NCBI GenBank assembly: GCA_903813345.2
Contig: CAIIXF020000005.1
Span: 16,803,375-16,867,374, forward strand
Length of the DNA: 64,000 bases
Reading direction: 5' to 3'
DNA from: Owenia fusiformis
Lineage: Eukaryota > Annelida > Polychaeta > Sabellida > Oweniidae
The notes beneath the pieces are model-generated. The model made no database searches, was not told where the DNA came from, and saw nothing but the letters and a program-made list of their open reading frames with translations. The translations under genes and the position numbers were made by a program. Numbering within the stretch: the stretch's first letter is position 1; every line of letters begins with the position of its first letter. This document shows positions 33,801 through 44,900 of this stretch, piece after piece.

Positions 33801-36800
33801 AAGATAGAAATTTAATTGAAGCAACAGTTATGTCCGCCATTTGTGACTACAGTATCTGACTTTACTGTTGTCAGGCTATTCCAGTGTGCCTATGTAATAC
33901 ACGTAGTATATCATACTTTTAACAGTTCCATGTACATCTCCAATAAAACATCATAAATCTTTGTTAATACTGTAATACCATTATGTGACATCACATGTTA
34001 TACTCCCTTTGGGGGTCATAGCTACTATAACTTGTATAAAATTTATATGTTACATTGAAATAAGGAAAGATGCATTTAAAGTATCAGCATGATACTTTAT
34101 ATTAATAATATTTTAATAATTAAATTATGATAATTTAATAGATATTATGACAGTGTTAACAATTTAATTTTAACAGAAATACTACTGTATATCTATCAAA
34201 TTTTGTTCAGTAGGATAACAACAGGGAATCTATTTTTGGAAAACATTATATTCAGAAACTCACCTCCTTCATTGGTTTTAGCCATGGGTGACTTAACAGT
34301 GAATGTTGCTAGGCAACCAGGAACTTTGCAGTAATTCTTCTCTATGACTTCTTTTTTCTTCCTTTTTTTGTCTGGCACAATAAACAAGGCACCTTCATGA
34401 CAAAATGTCACGACTCGGTTATGCATGGTATTAGAGAATGAAACATTACCATTAGAAAGGGAAAATATCAGAATTAAGAATAGAATAATATGGGAGTCAG
34501 CAAGTCACGAAGTTGATTACTGTACTTCTACTTAATTTTGTTGGCCATTTTAATTTAATTCCACCAAATTTAAAGCCTGCCAAATAAAGTCACTGCCAAC
34601 TGCATGTTTACCTCATTATCCGGTTGAATATGTTCAAATTAATCACTTTTGTACAATAACAACAATAACATATCCATTCTCAACTACTTTAAAAGAATCA
34701 ATGACAATTTACTAATCAAATGAAAATCAATGGATAGCGACAAGGATACAATAGACCTTTCCAGTAAATCCTGCCACCTTTTGATAGATCAAAGAACCTA
34801 CATGATATATTGGCCAGATTGATGATGTCATAGGTTATTCCTTTTTCAAAATTAAAGTTAATCCTATTTTTGTTTGGACAGACTGCTACCAGCAACCAAT
34901 CAATCTATCCAATATATCCTAGCTTCTTTCACCTACAAAAAGGTGGCAGGATTTACCGAAAAAGTCTATTGGGCATAAGTGCATCATTTGCAAATATAAT
35001 ATACCATATTTCTCAATATTTCAAGTCCGCCAAATTAAGTAGGTGCAAAATGTTCAAAACATCAAATCCGCCAAAATAAGTAGCGCCAAATTAAGTAGAA
35101 GTACAGTAAATAAAGCTTTCATGAACAGATGACAGCAAATCATTCTCAATCCTTAGTCATACATTATCAACAGTGACAACATTTCTATAAAAAATTGCCA
35201 AATAAAACTGACACCAAATCAAGTAGACTATAACAGTATGCAGTTAGAGATAAAGTGATGAAATATTTCCATAGAGGGATGTTTCAACTTTAAACTTACC
35301 TGATGGATTGTCTTCATCCTGCATATCATTAACCTCATTATCCACATCATCATCATTGTCATCATTCACTTCAGCAGGGTCATTGCTCTCCCCATCATCA
35401 TCCAGGTTCTCCTCATCTTCACAGTTACTCAATTCATCCATGTCATCTGTCACTTCATCTTTTACTTTAACTTGATACACTTGAGGTTTTTTGACATTAT
35501 CGTCCTTAACAATTTGATCATCATCAACAATATATTTCTTTGCTATCTTTACTATTCGTCTACTTCGTCTATTGCCATTAACTTGAGGACGAGGAATACC
35601 GAGTAATTTTCTCACCCAAGATTGCAGTGTAAGACCATCACACTCCAGCGCTAGCCCACTAGCAATTTCCATCTTTTTGGCAACTGGAACAAGATTTGTG
35701 AAACTCTTTGCATTGATGTATGAAATATAAGATTGGGGACAAAAGTTTTATAACTAGATACTCTCAATACCCCAGTTGAGTTATTTGAAATAAGAGCATT
35801 GTATATTTTGGTTCTATGACCCTATATTTGTTAATATGACAATCTAATCTTTTTTTTAAAATCATAATATGCAAAATGTCACCACGTGCGATTTGTAACA
35901 GACATGGATGAATGCCAAACACTGAACATCGCCCACAAAAAGTTGGAGACTATAAGAATATGTCACAACTCGTGGTGATGGCATAATAATAGTTTTACTC
36001 ACGTGTCTTCGCTTCTGTGCGTTTGAGTGAAGGTTTCTCTTGGGTGAATTTGTCATACTTGGCATCAATTGATGCACGGATATAATTTGGTAGAGATTCC
36101 ATAATGATTGACATTTGTCCAACTGAAAACCCTTCTATCCCTTTTTCTTCTGTGTCCAAGAGAACTTTATTTAGATTTTCAATTTGGATTTTTGTAAAGA
36201 AAGTTGATTTTGAAGGTTTTGGTTCTAATGCATATGTCATCGATTTAAACTCAGAGTTGAAATATTTTTCATCATTTCTTACAGAGTTCACCTCATTCAT
36301 ATATGATTCTCTCTCTTGTGTTAAAGTAGAGGTGTCATTGGCTTCAGCATACATGTTAGATTCTGTGTAACTATCATCATATTCCTGTTTTATATTAACT
36401 GCATATTGTTCCCCACTCATCTCATTTTTCACCATTATGACTTCAGATTTCACTGACTGAGATTGTTGCATTGGTGTTTTTAACTGAAGGCTTCCATCAG
36501 CTATATGTTCCAACAGTGTCGATATGGCACCTTCCAGTTTCGTTATCTCCAATACCTTGGCAATGGACAACATTTGCCTCAAGTAACTTACATCTGCCTC
36601 AACTGGTCGACCATACATGAAGTCCACTACAGAACTCATTGCAGGATTGGCAATTTGTTCTGGTATGTTTGCCATGATGTTTAAGGTTGTCAAGTCAGCT
36701 TGGACTATTGCTTCGTTCCACTGTTGGCTGCATACATCGGCAAGGTTCTTGCTGAATGCACAGACGATGACTTTATGAGCATTAATGAGAGTGTTGTCAG

Positions 36801-37465
36801 CCAGTTTTAAAACAATATCACAATATGCCCCATTCTGTTGCATGTAGGAGATGCTCTGTTGGATCTCACTGCTACTTATCTGAATGCCAAAGCTCATATG
36901 CTGTTCATTTGTGGCTACTTTAGTAGCTGCATATTTAGCTACCTTGGTAGCTGCATTTTTGGCTCTCTTAATAGCTGCATTTGTGGCTCTCTTCATAGCT
37001 GCATTTTTGGCTACCTTATTAGCTACATTTGTGGCTCTTTTTGTAGCAGCATTTGTGGATAGCTTAGAAGCAGCATTTTTGACTACCTTTGCCTAAAAAT
37101 GGAAAAGATTCACATCTTAGATTCTTGATTAAAATGCATTTTATTTGGTAGAACCTGGGAATAAATATATTCATGGGGGTCCATGATTGAACAAAAAGAA
37201 CTAAAAACATGATTTTGAAAATATGCAAATTTGAACTGGAAGTCACAATTTCATTTAGCGCAAAATGAATTATTTAATAAGCTACACAGAGTATAAAAAA
37301 TTGAGCCACAAAAATTTTTTTCTTAAAAAAGTATTTCTAAAAATCTACCTCATGTTGTGTCACTTGTTTTGCCGATTGCTTTGTTTCTTGTTTTTGCTGC
37401 TCTGGTGCTCCATCTAACAAATCTTTTCGACGTTTATGGAAGTTAAATTTTTTTACCCTTGGCAT
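30874..37465 (-). CDS. BTB and C2H2 zinc-finger protein, 5 exons
   Basis: Probable nuclear DNA-binding regulator; orthologue not identified. Exons on the minus strand: 37465-37349, 37092-36003, 35683-35300, 34392-34264, 31634-30874. All junctions are GT-AG and phases agree, giving 826 aa. Order of parts: basic N-terminus (MPRVKKFNFHKRRK); seven 8-residue repeats of the KNAATKVA type at about 44-100; a BTB dimerisation domain at about 117-225 (GAYCDIVLKL, INAHKVIVCAFS, VVDFMYG); a linker; exon 3 with WVRKLLGIPRPQ followed by an Asp/Glu-rich stretch; a partial finger-like YCKVPGC in exon 4; and seven C2H2 fingers in exon 5, with one TGEK linker between fingers 6 and 7. Finger 3 has an extra residue between its cysteines (CDIGDC). 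The start is the first ATG of the open frame. An inverted-repeat element lies 17 nt inside intron 2 from the exon 2 donor. Confidence 0.88.
31860..33290. repeat. AGGTCA-rich dispersed repeat, tandemly duplicated (about 600 bp units)
   Basis: Two to two-and-a-half units, each with an aacctaatcagatcttgg block, aatggccgcc words, a cctcagtagg block and AGGTCA clusters. It ends in a GC-rich gcccgcccgcacgcc run at 33200 and then gacgacgacaatatagcac. It lies in intron 4 of the zinc-finger gene. Half-sites at 32165, 32175, 32186 and 32205. Confidence 0.85.
33360..33888. mobile_element. Inverted-repeat element with about 70-bp termini and CCTAT flanks
   Basis: Begins CACACTGGAATAGCCTGACA; the reverse complement, with few changes, ends at 33888. 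The flanks are CCTAT at 33355-33359 and 33889-33893, a plausible 5-bp duplication. No coding capacity. A CAC terminus with a 5-bp duplication is seen in Transib-like elements, but the class is not proven. Confidence 0.65.
34520..35106. mobile_element. TA-flanked MITE hosting a nested MITE
   Basis: The left end CTGTACTTCTACTTAATTTT and the right end (aattaagtagaagtacag) are inverted repeats, with TA at 34518-34519 and 35107-35108. A separate inverted pair (caatagacctttccagtaaa at 34749 against aaaagtctattg at 34971) marks a second element inside. In intron 3 of the zinc-finger gene. Confidence 0.7.
35872..35985. mobile_element. TGTCACCACC-family element beside a splice donor
   Basis: Starts AAAATGTCACCACGTGCGA and ends TCGTGGTGATGGCATAATA; a short copy of the family at 18338. 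Its right end is 17 nt from the exon 2 boundary of the zinc-finger gene (36003). Confidence 0.6.
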
Positions 37466-37589
37466 TGCAAACTCCTAAAAGAGAATACTACAATTAGCAG
37501 GTGGTAAAACTCATATGTGAAGGATGAATTTCCCGAGGTGCTACTTTTATCTATTATTGATTCAGTCACATTTTCAGAGGGCTGGAAAA

Positions 37590-37801
37590 GTTATGTAACG
37601 ACCCTTGGGCACGTCTGTCAGGGAGTTGCAGTGTACCGAGCCAGATACTTGCCTCGAAAGAGAGTGTGAGAGTGTGCTAAATTCAATGCCCCGTACGGGA
37701 ATCGAGCCTCTTGAGTCAGACGCTCTACCCCTGAGCCATAAAGGCTAGCCACTACAGCCAAGACTGTAGTAGTGACTTGCTATCGAAGGTCATTACACCA
37801 T
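37590..37801 (-). mobile_element. tRNA-derived SINE-like element
   Basis: On the minus strand there is an A-box-like TGGCTCAGGGGTAGAGCGTC (about 37718-37737), then a B box GGCTCGATTCC (about 37697-37707) and a non-tRNA tail. The outer ends share inverted gtaacgaccctt and aaggtcattac words. The anticodon arm is degenerate. It lies about 125 bp upstream of the zinc-finger gene start codon. Confidence 0.65.
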
Positions 37802-37829
37802 CCCCTAGAACACAACGTCCCTTCGTAAT

Positions 37830-40800
37830 GAAAATCCAGCATGTTTTTGTCCCTTTCTTATTTGTCATTTCCTGTTAGTACCATGATACCTTTTCTGTTG
37901 CCGGGACCTGGAAGATACACTTCCTCATTCCTTATGCTAAATGCATACACTGTATAATACATATATAATTGTATAAGTTGAACATACCTACCTTTAGATA
38001 TCTTTTACTTTTGCCCTCGCCGGAAGTCCTCGTGTGGTAGAACACCACTAAATATGTAGAGCTCCAGTTGAGGTGTAACTACGGTAAATACTCTAGGCAC
38101 TTCCGTGTTTTAATACTTTTTAAACAAAGCCATATCAATACCAATGGTCAGCAGATCTGCAAATGTTAATATAATGGCCAAACATGTATGTAATCTGTGA
38201 GGCTCAGGGTAAATACTTTTAAAAAGACCATTCATTAAAAATGGCAAGAATCTGAGACTAACATAAACTGGAACTACTTTATTTATCAGTTAATTGTAAT
38301 TGAGCCTTGAAATGAGTCCCTATCTTAAAATAGTGATAGAAATTGAGAGGTAAAACAGCTATTTTTTCATATTGGCAGCTATTTAATTTGGCGGACACTT
38401 GGACATTGTTCTGACATCATAACTTCCATATACACTGGAATGATATACAAATTATCATACCTACTCCTTCAATTCAACTACTTAATCTAACTCGTAATTT
38501 ATTATTGACAGAATTCCCTGTGGAGCGCTCAATCATATTCACAGGGGTAAAGCAGACCCGATGATGCAATGAGCTTGCTCGGCGGTATCATGACTGTACT
38601 AACGGGTCTTATTGTATAAGTGTGCTCGGCGGTAGGTTAAAACAACGCGGATCCTCAAAGCATGTGCTCATGGTATATTGGTGTTTTAACATCCGTGATA
38701 TTGATGTTTGTTTAATTCATTATTTTCAGATTTTGCATGCAAAAACTAAACTGGAAGTGATCCAAATACAGCCAATTTCCCTAAAAAAATCCAAATTTTG
38801 CCGAAATGTAAATTGGTGTTTTTTCTATTTTACCTTTGAGCGGGCGCCAAATTAACCCATCTACAGTTACTTCCTGCGAAAGCTATTTGGATTTTGATAT
38901 AATAGCCATAAGTTTCAAAATCTAACATGGCTCTCGAAGTGAGTAAATCTACAGTACTGTTGTTCACAGGGCCATATGGAGAAGGGGTTCAGAGGGTTTA
39001 TGCAAACTGCCCCCCCCTCCAAAAAAAATTCGAACCCACCTTTTCCTGCAATTATGCTAACCCCCAAATTTTGAGTTAAAATTTGAAGTGAAATTAATAA
39101 TTTATTATTAATTAATTAATATGCACCAAAGTTCTGAATGCTAGAAAATCTATTTTTGGTCAAGAGTCACTTTCAAAATAGTTTTCTTTCATTGAAACTC
39201 ACATTTTATTTGAAAAGTACACTGTGCAAGTAATGGAAAATAGACAATTGAATTACACAACCTATGCTTGAATTAAATTGGGAGGATTGATAATGTCCTT
39301 GAGCTATTTATTTTGGATTATTTTTCTGACCTATCCAGAAGGAAGTATAAACAAAATTTAAAGGGATTTAAACAGGCCTTCGTTGAAAAAAGTTCTAGAT
39401 TTTTGCTCATAAATGTTCCAAAATTGGGATACATGTATTTCACTTGTCTTATGATTTTGCTCTTGCATTTGTTTGGCAAAGGTAAAACTTTAAATTCAAG
39501 CAAACTGGCAAAAATTAAATAAAATGGGCCACAATTAAGCAAAGGCATAACTTAAGCAAATTTGGCAAAATTTAAGCAAGTTTGGCAAAATTTAAGCAAA
39601 TAAGGCAGAGATTAAGCAAATTTCACCAAGTTCACCGTTAGGTGGCTCCTAAAAAAAAATTGCCAAATATATTCGAACCCCCTCCTGTCAAATCCTGGCT
39701 ATGCCACTGGTTCATGTCTTCATTCTTAGTAACTGTTCATTAAATCCATCAGTAATTCACTGGATGTTTACTGTTGGGCTTCAATCCATTGATACAATAT
39801 TTGAAGTTCAAGGTCAAATGAAAGGTCTGCTTGGAAATATTTACCAGTGCCCATACAAGTCATGAAAGTTTCTACTAAATCTGTAAATGAGAGAAATGAT
39901 TTACCATTACACTCATGTTGAATTGAAATAACAAAGTGTAAAAATCATATTCATGATGATAATGTATTTATTTTCATAAAATAATCATTACAAACTAGTT
40001 ATCACAATTTCTGGATTTAAATCCTTAAATTAATTGTTTATTACATGATATTGATTATGGAACACTTTATTGGAAGTAAAATGTATATTATCTCAAAAAA
40101 TTCTACAAGTGGTATCCTCTTAATAAAAAAATTATATAATGCTGTCTTATACTCTATCTTACAGGTCAGGACCTATATTATTTCATGCGTTCAACAACAG
40201 TGCTGATTGGCTATTTCCTTTGATGAAATGAGGAATACTATAACATCTCTGAATTAGCACCAAAATACGCAAAATTATAATGTTGCAATGGAATATTTTG
40301 AAGAGTATGGGCAGTCTGCAATGGTCTGCATAACTTATACATGATAAGTAGATATAATAGGCTAACATTTCATTTCAAAAGATTTCATTCAGACTTATAT
40401 GTTGTATAGACAAATTTGTCTCTGATCTTCTAATAATGAGCCTGTTTTCATAAAATAGCATGTACTGTTATGATTCACATCAAAATGTAATAAGTAGAGT
40501 ATATACACCATAGAGTATAATCCCCATTCATGTCTATGCAAGTATGAAGCATAACAGTGAATAACAAAACAAATATTCCATTCTATGTTCAGAGTATACA
40601 TGCATGTTCATCTTTAATCATTATATAGAAACTTATCCTTTGCCCCTTGGGCTACAGGAAATATATGTGGGGGTGATGAACTTGTTTTCACCCCAGTTGA
40701 ATGGAATTTTTGTGTATATTAAAGACTAAAATGTTTATTGGAAGAGGAAGACTACATCAATGTATATTTGTATGAACTTGTAAAGCAGATCAATACACAT

Positions 40801-41959
40801 ATGGCAACAAAACATATTTAATATTATAGCATATAGCGAAATATCAAAATCATAGTAGCTTCATAATTTTAAATTGGTGTGACCTTTTTTTGAAACAAAA
40901 TAGTGTAATATTTATGATAGAGTTGGTTAAGAAAACCATCTACACTCATCATGATCAATTTCAACTGATGTCTTGTGTTACAACATCTTTTCACAACATA
41001 CACACCATTATAATATTTATCTTTCTAATATATTTTGGTCCCCTCCATTGAAGGCAGGAGAATGTTCGATTTGCCCTTCAATTCAAGGCACTGTCATTTT
41101 AAGAGCAAAGCAAAGTATGAATGAAGCAAACTAGTGAATCACTTTTTCAAATGTGCAACAATAACTATAAATAATTTACTGGAATGTAAATGAAATGACA
41201 CTTTTTGATATTCAATTATATAACACAGCTATACAATTAAAACAACAACTTATAAGCACGATTCCATACACTATACATGTACTTATACTATAATGTATAC
41301 ATAATTTTGGCAGTGTAATATATTTTACCCCTTTTCTTTGGCCTTTAAATATTATAGCTGCTCTTGAAATATCATGGCATGCACATATGACTATGTCCTT
41401 ATATGGGTTAACAACAAACATCTTGTCCAATCATATACTAGGCATTGTAAAACATACCCCAGGTCAAAAATGTAAATACTGGGTGTACAATAATTTATCG
41501 CAGTAAAGCTGGTCATCACAAACTATATATTATATTTATTAAATGGAAGTCAGAAAAAGAAAATGACACCGGAATGTAATAATTGTAATATGGGTTCACT
41601 TGAAACTGCGATCGAAAAATTTGGTTTGCTTACCAAGGTTTTTCACTTTGTGTTTTTGTGTACAATGATGAGACAAAATATACATTTATTTTTTACAGAT
41701 CTACCTTGTACATATTGAATTTAACATATATAGTACTAAACCATTCTCCTATTGTTGAGTACTAAATAAGATGGGTGTGATTCACTCCATTCTTTATTGC
41801 TTTATATGATTCAAAGTAACTGTCCAATCCAGTTTAGCCAATGAAGGCTTATTTAATGTTGCTAGTATGCAAACTCTTCAAAAGGGAACAGATCTATAAA
41901 GTCAGTGATTGAAGGAACATATGGGTCATGTTATGCATATTTCTGACGTGGGGAGGCAA
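37830..41959. other. Intergenic region between the zinc-finger gene and QDPR
   Basis: No gene recognised. A dispersed repeat lies at about 38965-39712, with a C9 run, tandem tggcaaaatttaagcaa words at 39550-39600, and an end at ggctatgccactgg. The rest is AT-rich and featureless to my eye. Confidence 0.45.
41793..41798 (-). terminator. Probable QDPR polyadenylation signal
   Basis: AATAAA on the minus strand, about 160 nt past the QDPR stop. Confidence 0.4.
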
Positions 41960-44900
41960 CTATGCTGGTACATAGCTGGTTTTGCCTGCCTCTGTGATCA
42001 GTTGTATTAAGGCTCCTGAAGATGGACGGTCAACGCCAGTGCTCCAGTTGTAAAACAACCTGCATATATTGAAAACATTTAGTCACAAAACATTTAGTCG
42101 CCTTCAGTTTTAACAGCAACATATTTAGACAAAGTCTCATAGTCATAGTGAATTGATAATTTTTGATAGTACAATTCATCATCAAATGAAAAAGAAAAAT
42201 GTAAAACAATTTCCACTTGAAAGCAAATTAGGCACGCAGTGCAAAAAATAACTCAAATATTGCACATGTCCCCACTGATAGGTGATCATATCTAGATTTT
42301 TCAATATGAGACACCAACAAACAGTTCAATATTTTCATACAAGAGATATCATTGAAAATTTGTCTGGAAAAATGTAGACATTAATAGACTTGATTTTTTC
42401 ATTTCTCAAAAAAAAAGAGAATTTTTGACTAAGATTAATTAAATCATGTAAATTGTAAATCTATTCAATATAAACTTGTGAATGGATGTAAACTAGATCT
42501 AGTGGACTTTCAGTTACCCTTTTCTGTTACATAAGCAACAATGAAGCTACAAATGTATTACTAGTCCCAACATATTTCGAAAGTGGATTAGTGAAAATAA
42601 CTTTTTGTAAACCCTGATTTTTCTTCCGATTTGGCAGGTATGTGATTATTGTGGCATAGTGAGGACTTACTCTGCAACAGTCTCCAGTGGCGTCCATGTG
42701 GTCTGGTCAGCATCTGGCATCCACTTACGATTCATGGGAGTGTCCAGTGTCACCCTGAAAATATTTGGCACTAAATATAATATTGAATATTGTTGGAGCA
42801 GCATTTTAAAGGGACAAAGTGCGTAAATTAGTCTCACTTTTGATCTTCATAGTATTTCCAATGGATAAATAAGTACCTGATCTTTCATTTGACACCAAAA
42901 AAAGCTCAAACAGACCACATCAGAGTTGACACTAGATCATGAAGGAACATTTTTGATCTAACAAATTATATATGTCAAGTTTTTAGCAATGCCATTGTTG
43001 TTTGCATTAATAATCCATTCATTTTTGATAGGATTTTCAACCATACACAATCTTTTAATCCAAGGGCTATTTAAAACATACACTTTGTGAAAAGGGGTAA
43101 TTCACTTCTTTTGATCTCTGAACTTCAAATGCTGTTTTCTATGCGAGTAATCTTTTTTTCACTTCAGTATTGACCCAAATTAAAGTTTTATCATATTTGA
43201 TTGACTGTGTGAGTGACATATCTCAAATAATATTTTGTCCATTTTCCTTCAAAAATAGGTGCATTGCCTGTTCAAATCAAGATGATATCTGTCAGACATT
43301 TAGTGATTTTGCACCAGTTTCAAAAATAGCACAACAGCATCTAAATTTCTTAATAATGATGTTAGTTAATTGATTACAGTGAAATAGACTTACGGAAGTA
43401 TTGCAGCTACAATAGAATTAGCAGGAAGACCTGAGTTGTCTGCAGCCAAACTCTGTACTAATTGATGGACTGCTCCTTTCGCCATGCCATACCCAATCAT
43501 TCCTGCAAAAACAAGAAATAAGACAAGATCATTGTCTCATCTCAAATGACTCATTTAGCAGAAGCAATAGGTCTAGTCCAAGATCGTAATTACCAGCCTA
43601 AAATCTGACAGATGTTATTTGAATCATTTTTTATGAACACAGACCACATAATAAGATCAAAACTTGACAACCAGTATTTCTCTAAAATTATTAATGAATA
43701 GACAAACAAATGAAAGAAGTACAGATTCTCCATACACTTACAAATTCTTCCCATTGAAATACAGATTCACCATACACTTGTACAACTTCTGCTCGTTGAA
43801 ATACAGATTCTCCATACACACTTGTACAACTTTTGCTCATTGAAATACAGATTCTCCATACACTTGTACAAATTCTGCTCATTGAAATACAGATTCTCCA
43901 TACACTTGTACAAATTCTACTCATTGAAATACAGATTCTCCATACACTTGTACAACTTCTGCTCACTGAAATACAGATTCTCCATACACTTGCTCAATTT
44001 CTGCTCATTGAAATAAAGATTCTCCATACACTTTTACAAATTCTGCTCATTGAAATACAGATTCTCCATACACTTTTACAAATTCTGCTCATTGAAATAC
44101 AGATTCTCCGTACACTTGTACAAATTCTGCTCATTGAAATACAGATTCTCCGTACACTTGTACAAATTCTGCTCATTGAAATACAGATTCTCCATACACT
44201 TGTACAAATTCTGCTCATTGAAATACAGATTCTCCATACACTTGTACAAATTCTGCTCACTGAAATACAGATTCTCCATACACTTGTACAAATTCTGCTC
44301 ACTGAAATACAGATTCTCCATACACTTGTACAAATTCTGCTCATTGGGAAAATAATAGAGCTAGACGCTATCAAATACAAGAATGTCTATGTCCAGCGAG
44401 CACTTTAATAATATAGCTCATCCATTAATTAATAAGACTTTACAACAAAACAAGATCTGGATGATATAAGAATTCCCTTCTGCCAATATAATTGGTATTC
44501 AAATGACAGGTATACAAAGTACAGGTATAAAATGACTCACCTGGTGTTCCTTTGAGAGCTGGTTGAGCACCTGTTAGCTGCAGGACACCACCCTCCTTCA
44601 GGTGTTTGGCAGCTAAGTGTGCAGCTATGACAGATGTCCACACACTCTGCTTCATCATCATATCAGTATTCTTGACAAACTCTGCAAAAAGGCCAAACAT
44701 TTCCAATATGGTAAGCTTTTAAATCCAATATACTTCTTAATACCTATGTGCCGCCCCAAAGACCCCCTTTTTGTGCGTTTTTTCCATGTCAATTTCCTCT
44801 CAAGATTGAAGTTTCCATGTTTAATTCCTCTGAGACCAATAAATGACTAAAAAATCAACTTTTCTAGCGATGTGTTCTCCACAGGATTTTTTCTCAAGTG

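Noticed and set aside
36838-37096. Plus-strand frames with Cys/Ser or Ala/Leu-rich repeats
   Set aside because: Antisense of the Ala/Lys repeat exon of the BTB zinc-finger gene, open for the same periodic reason.
43715-44347. CRISPR-like regular array
   Set aside because: The units are contiguous with no unique spacers, in an animal intron; it is a minisatellite.
43822-44408. Overlapping 60-190-codon open frames on both strands, read as 14-residue repeats
   Set aside because: They are the 42-bp minisatellite in QDPR intron 4; frames stay open on both strands only because the period is a multiple of three.
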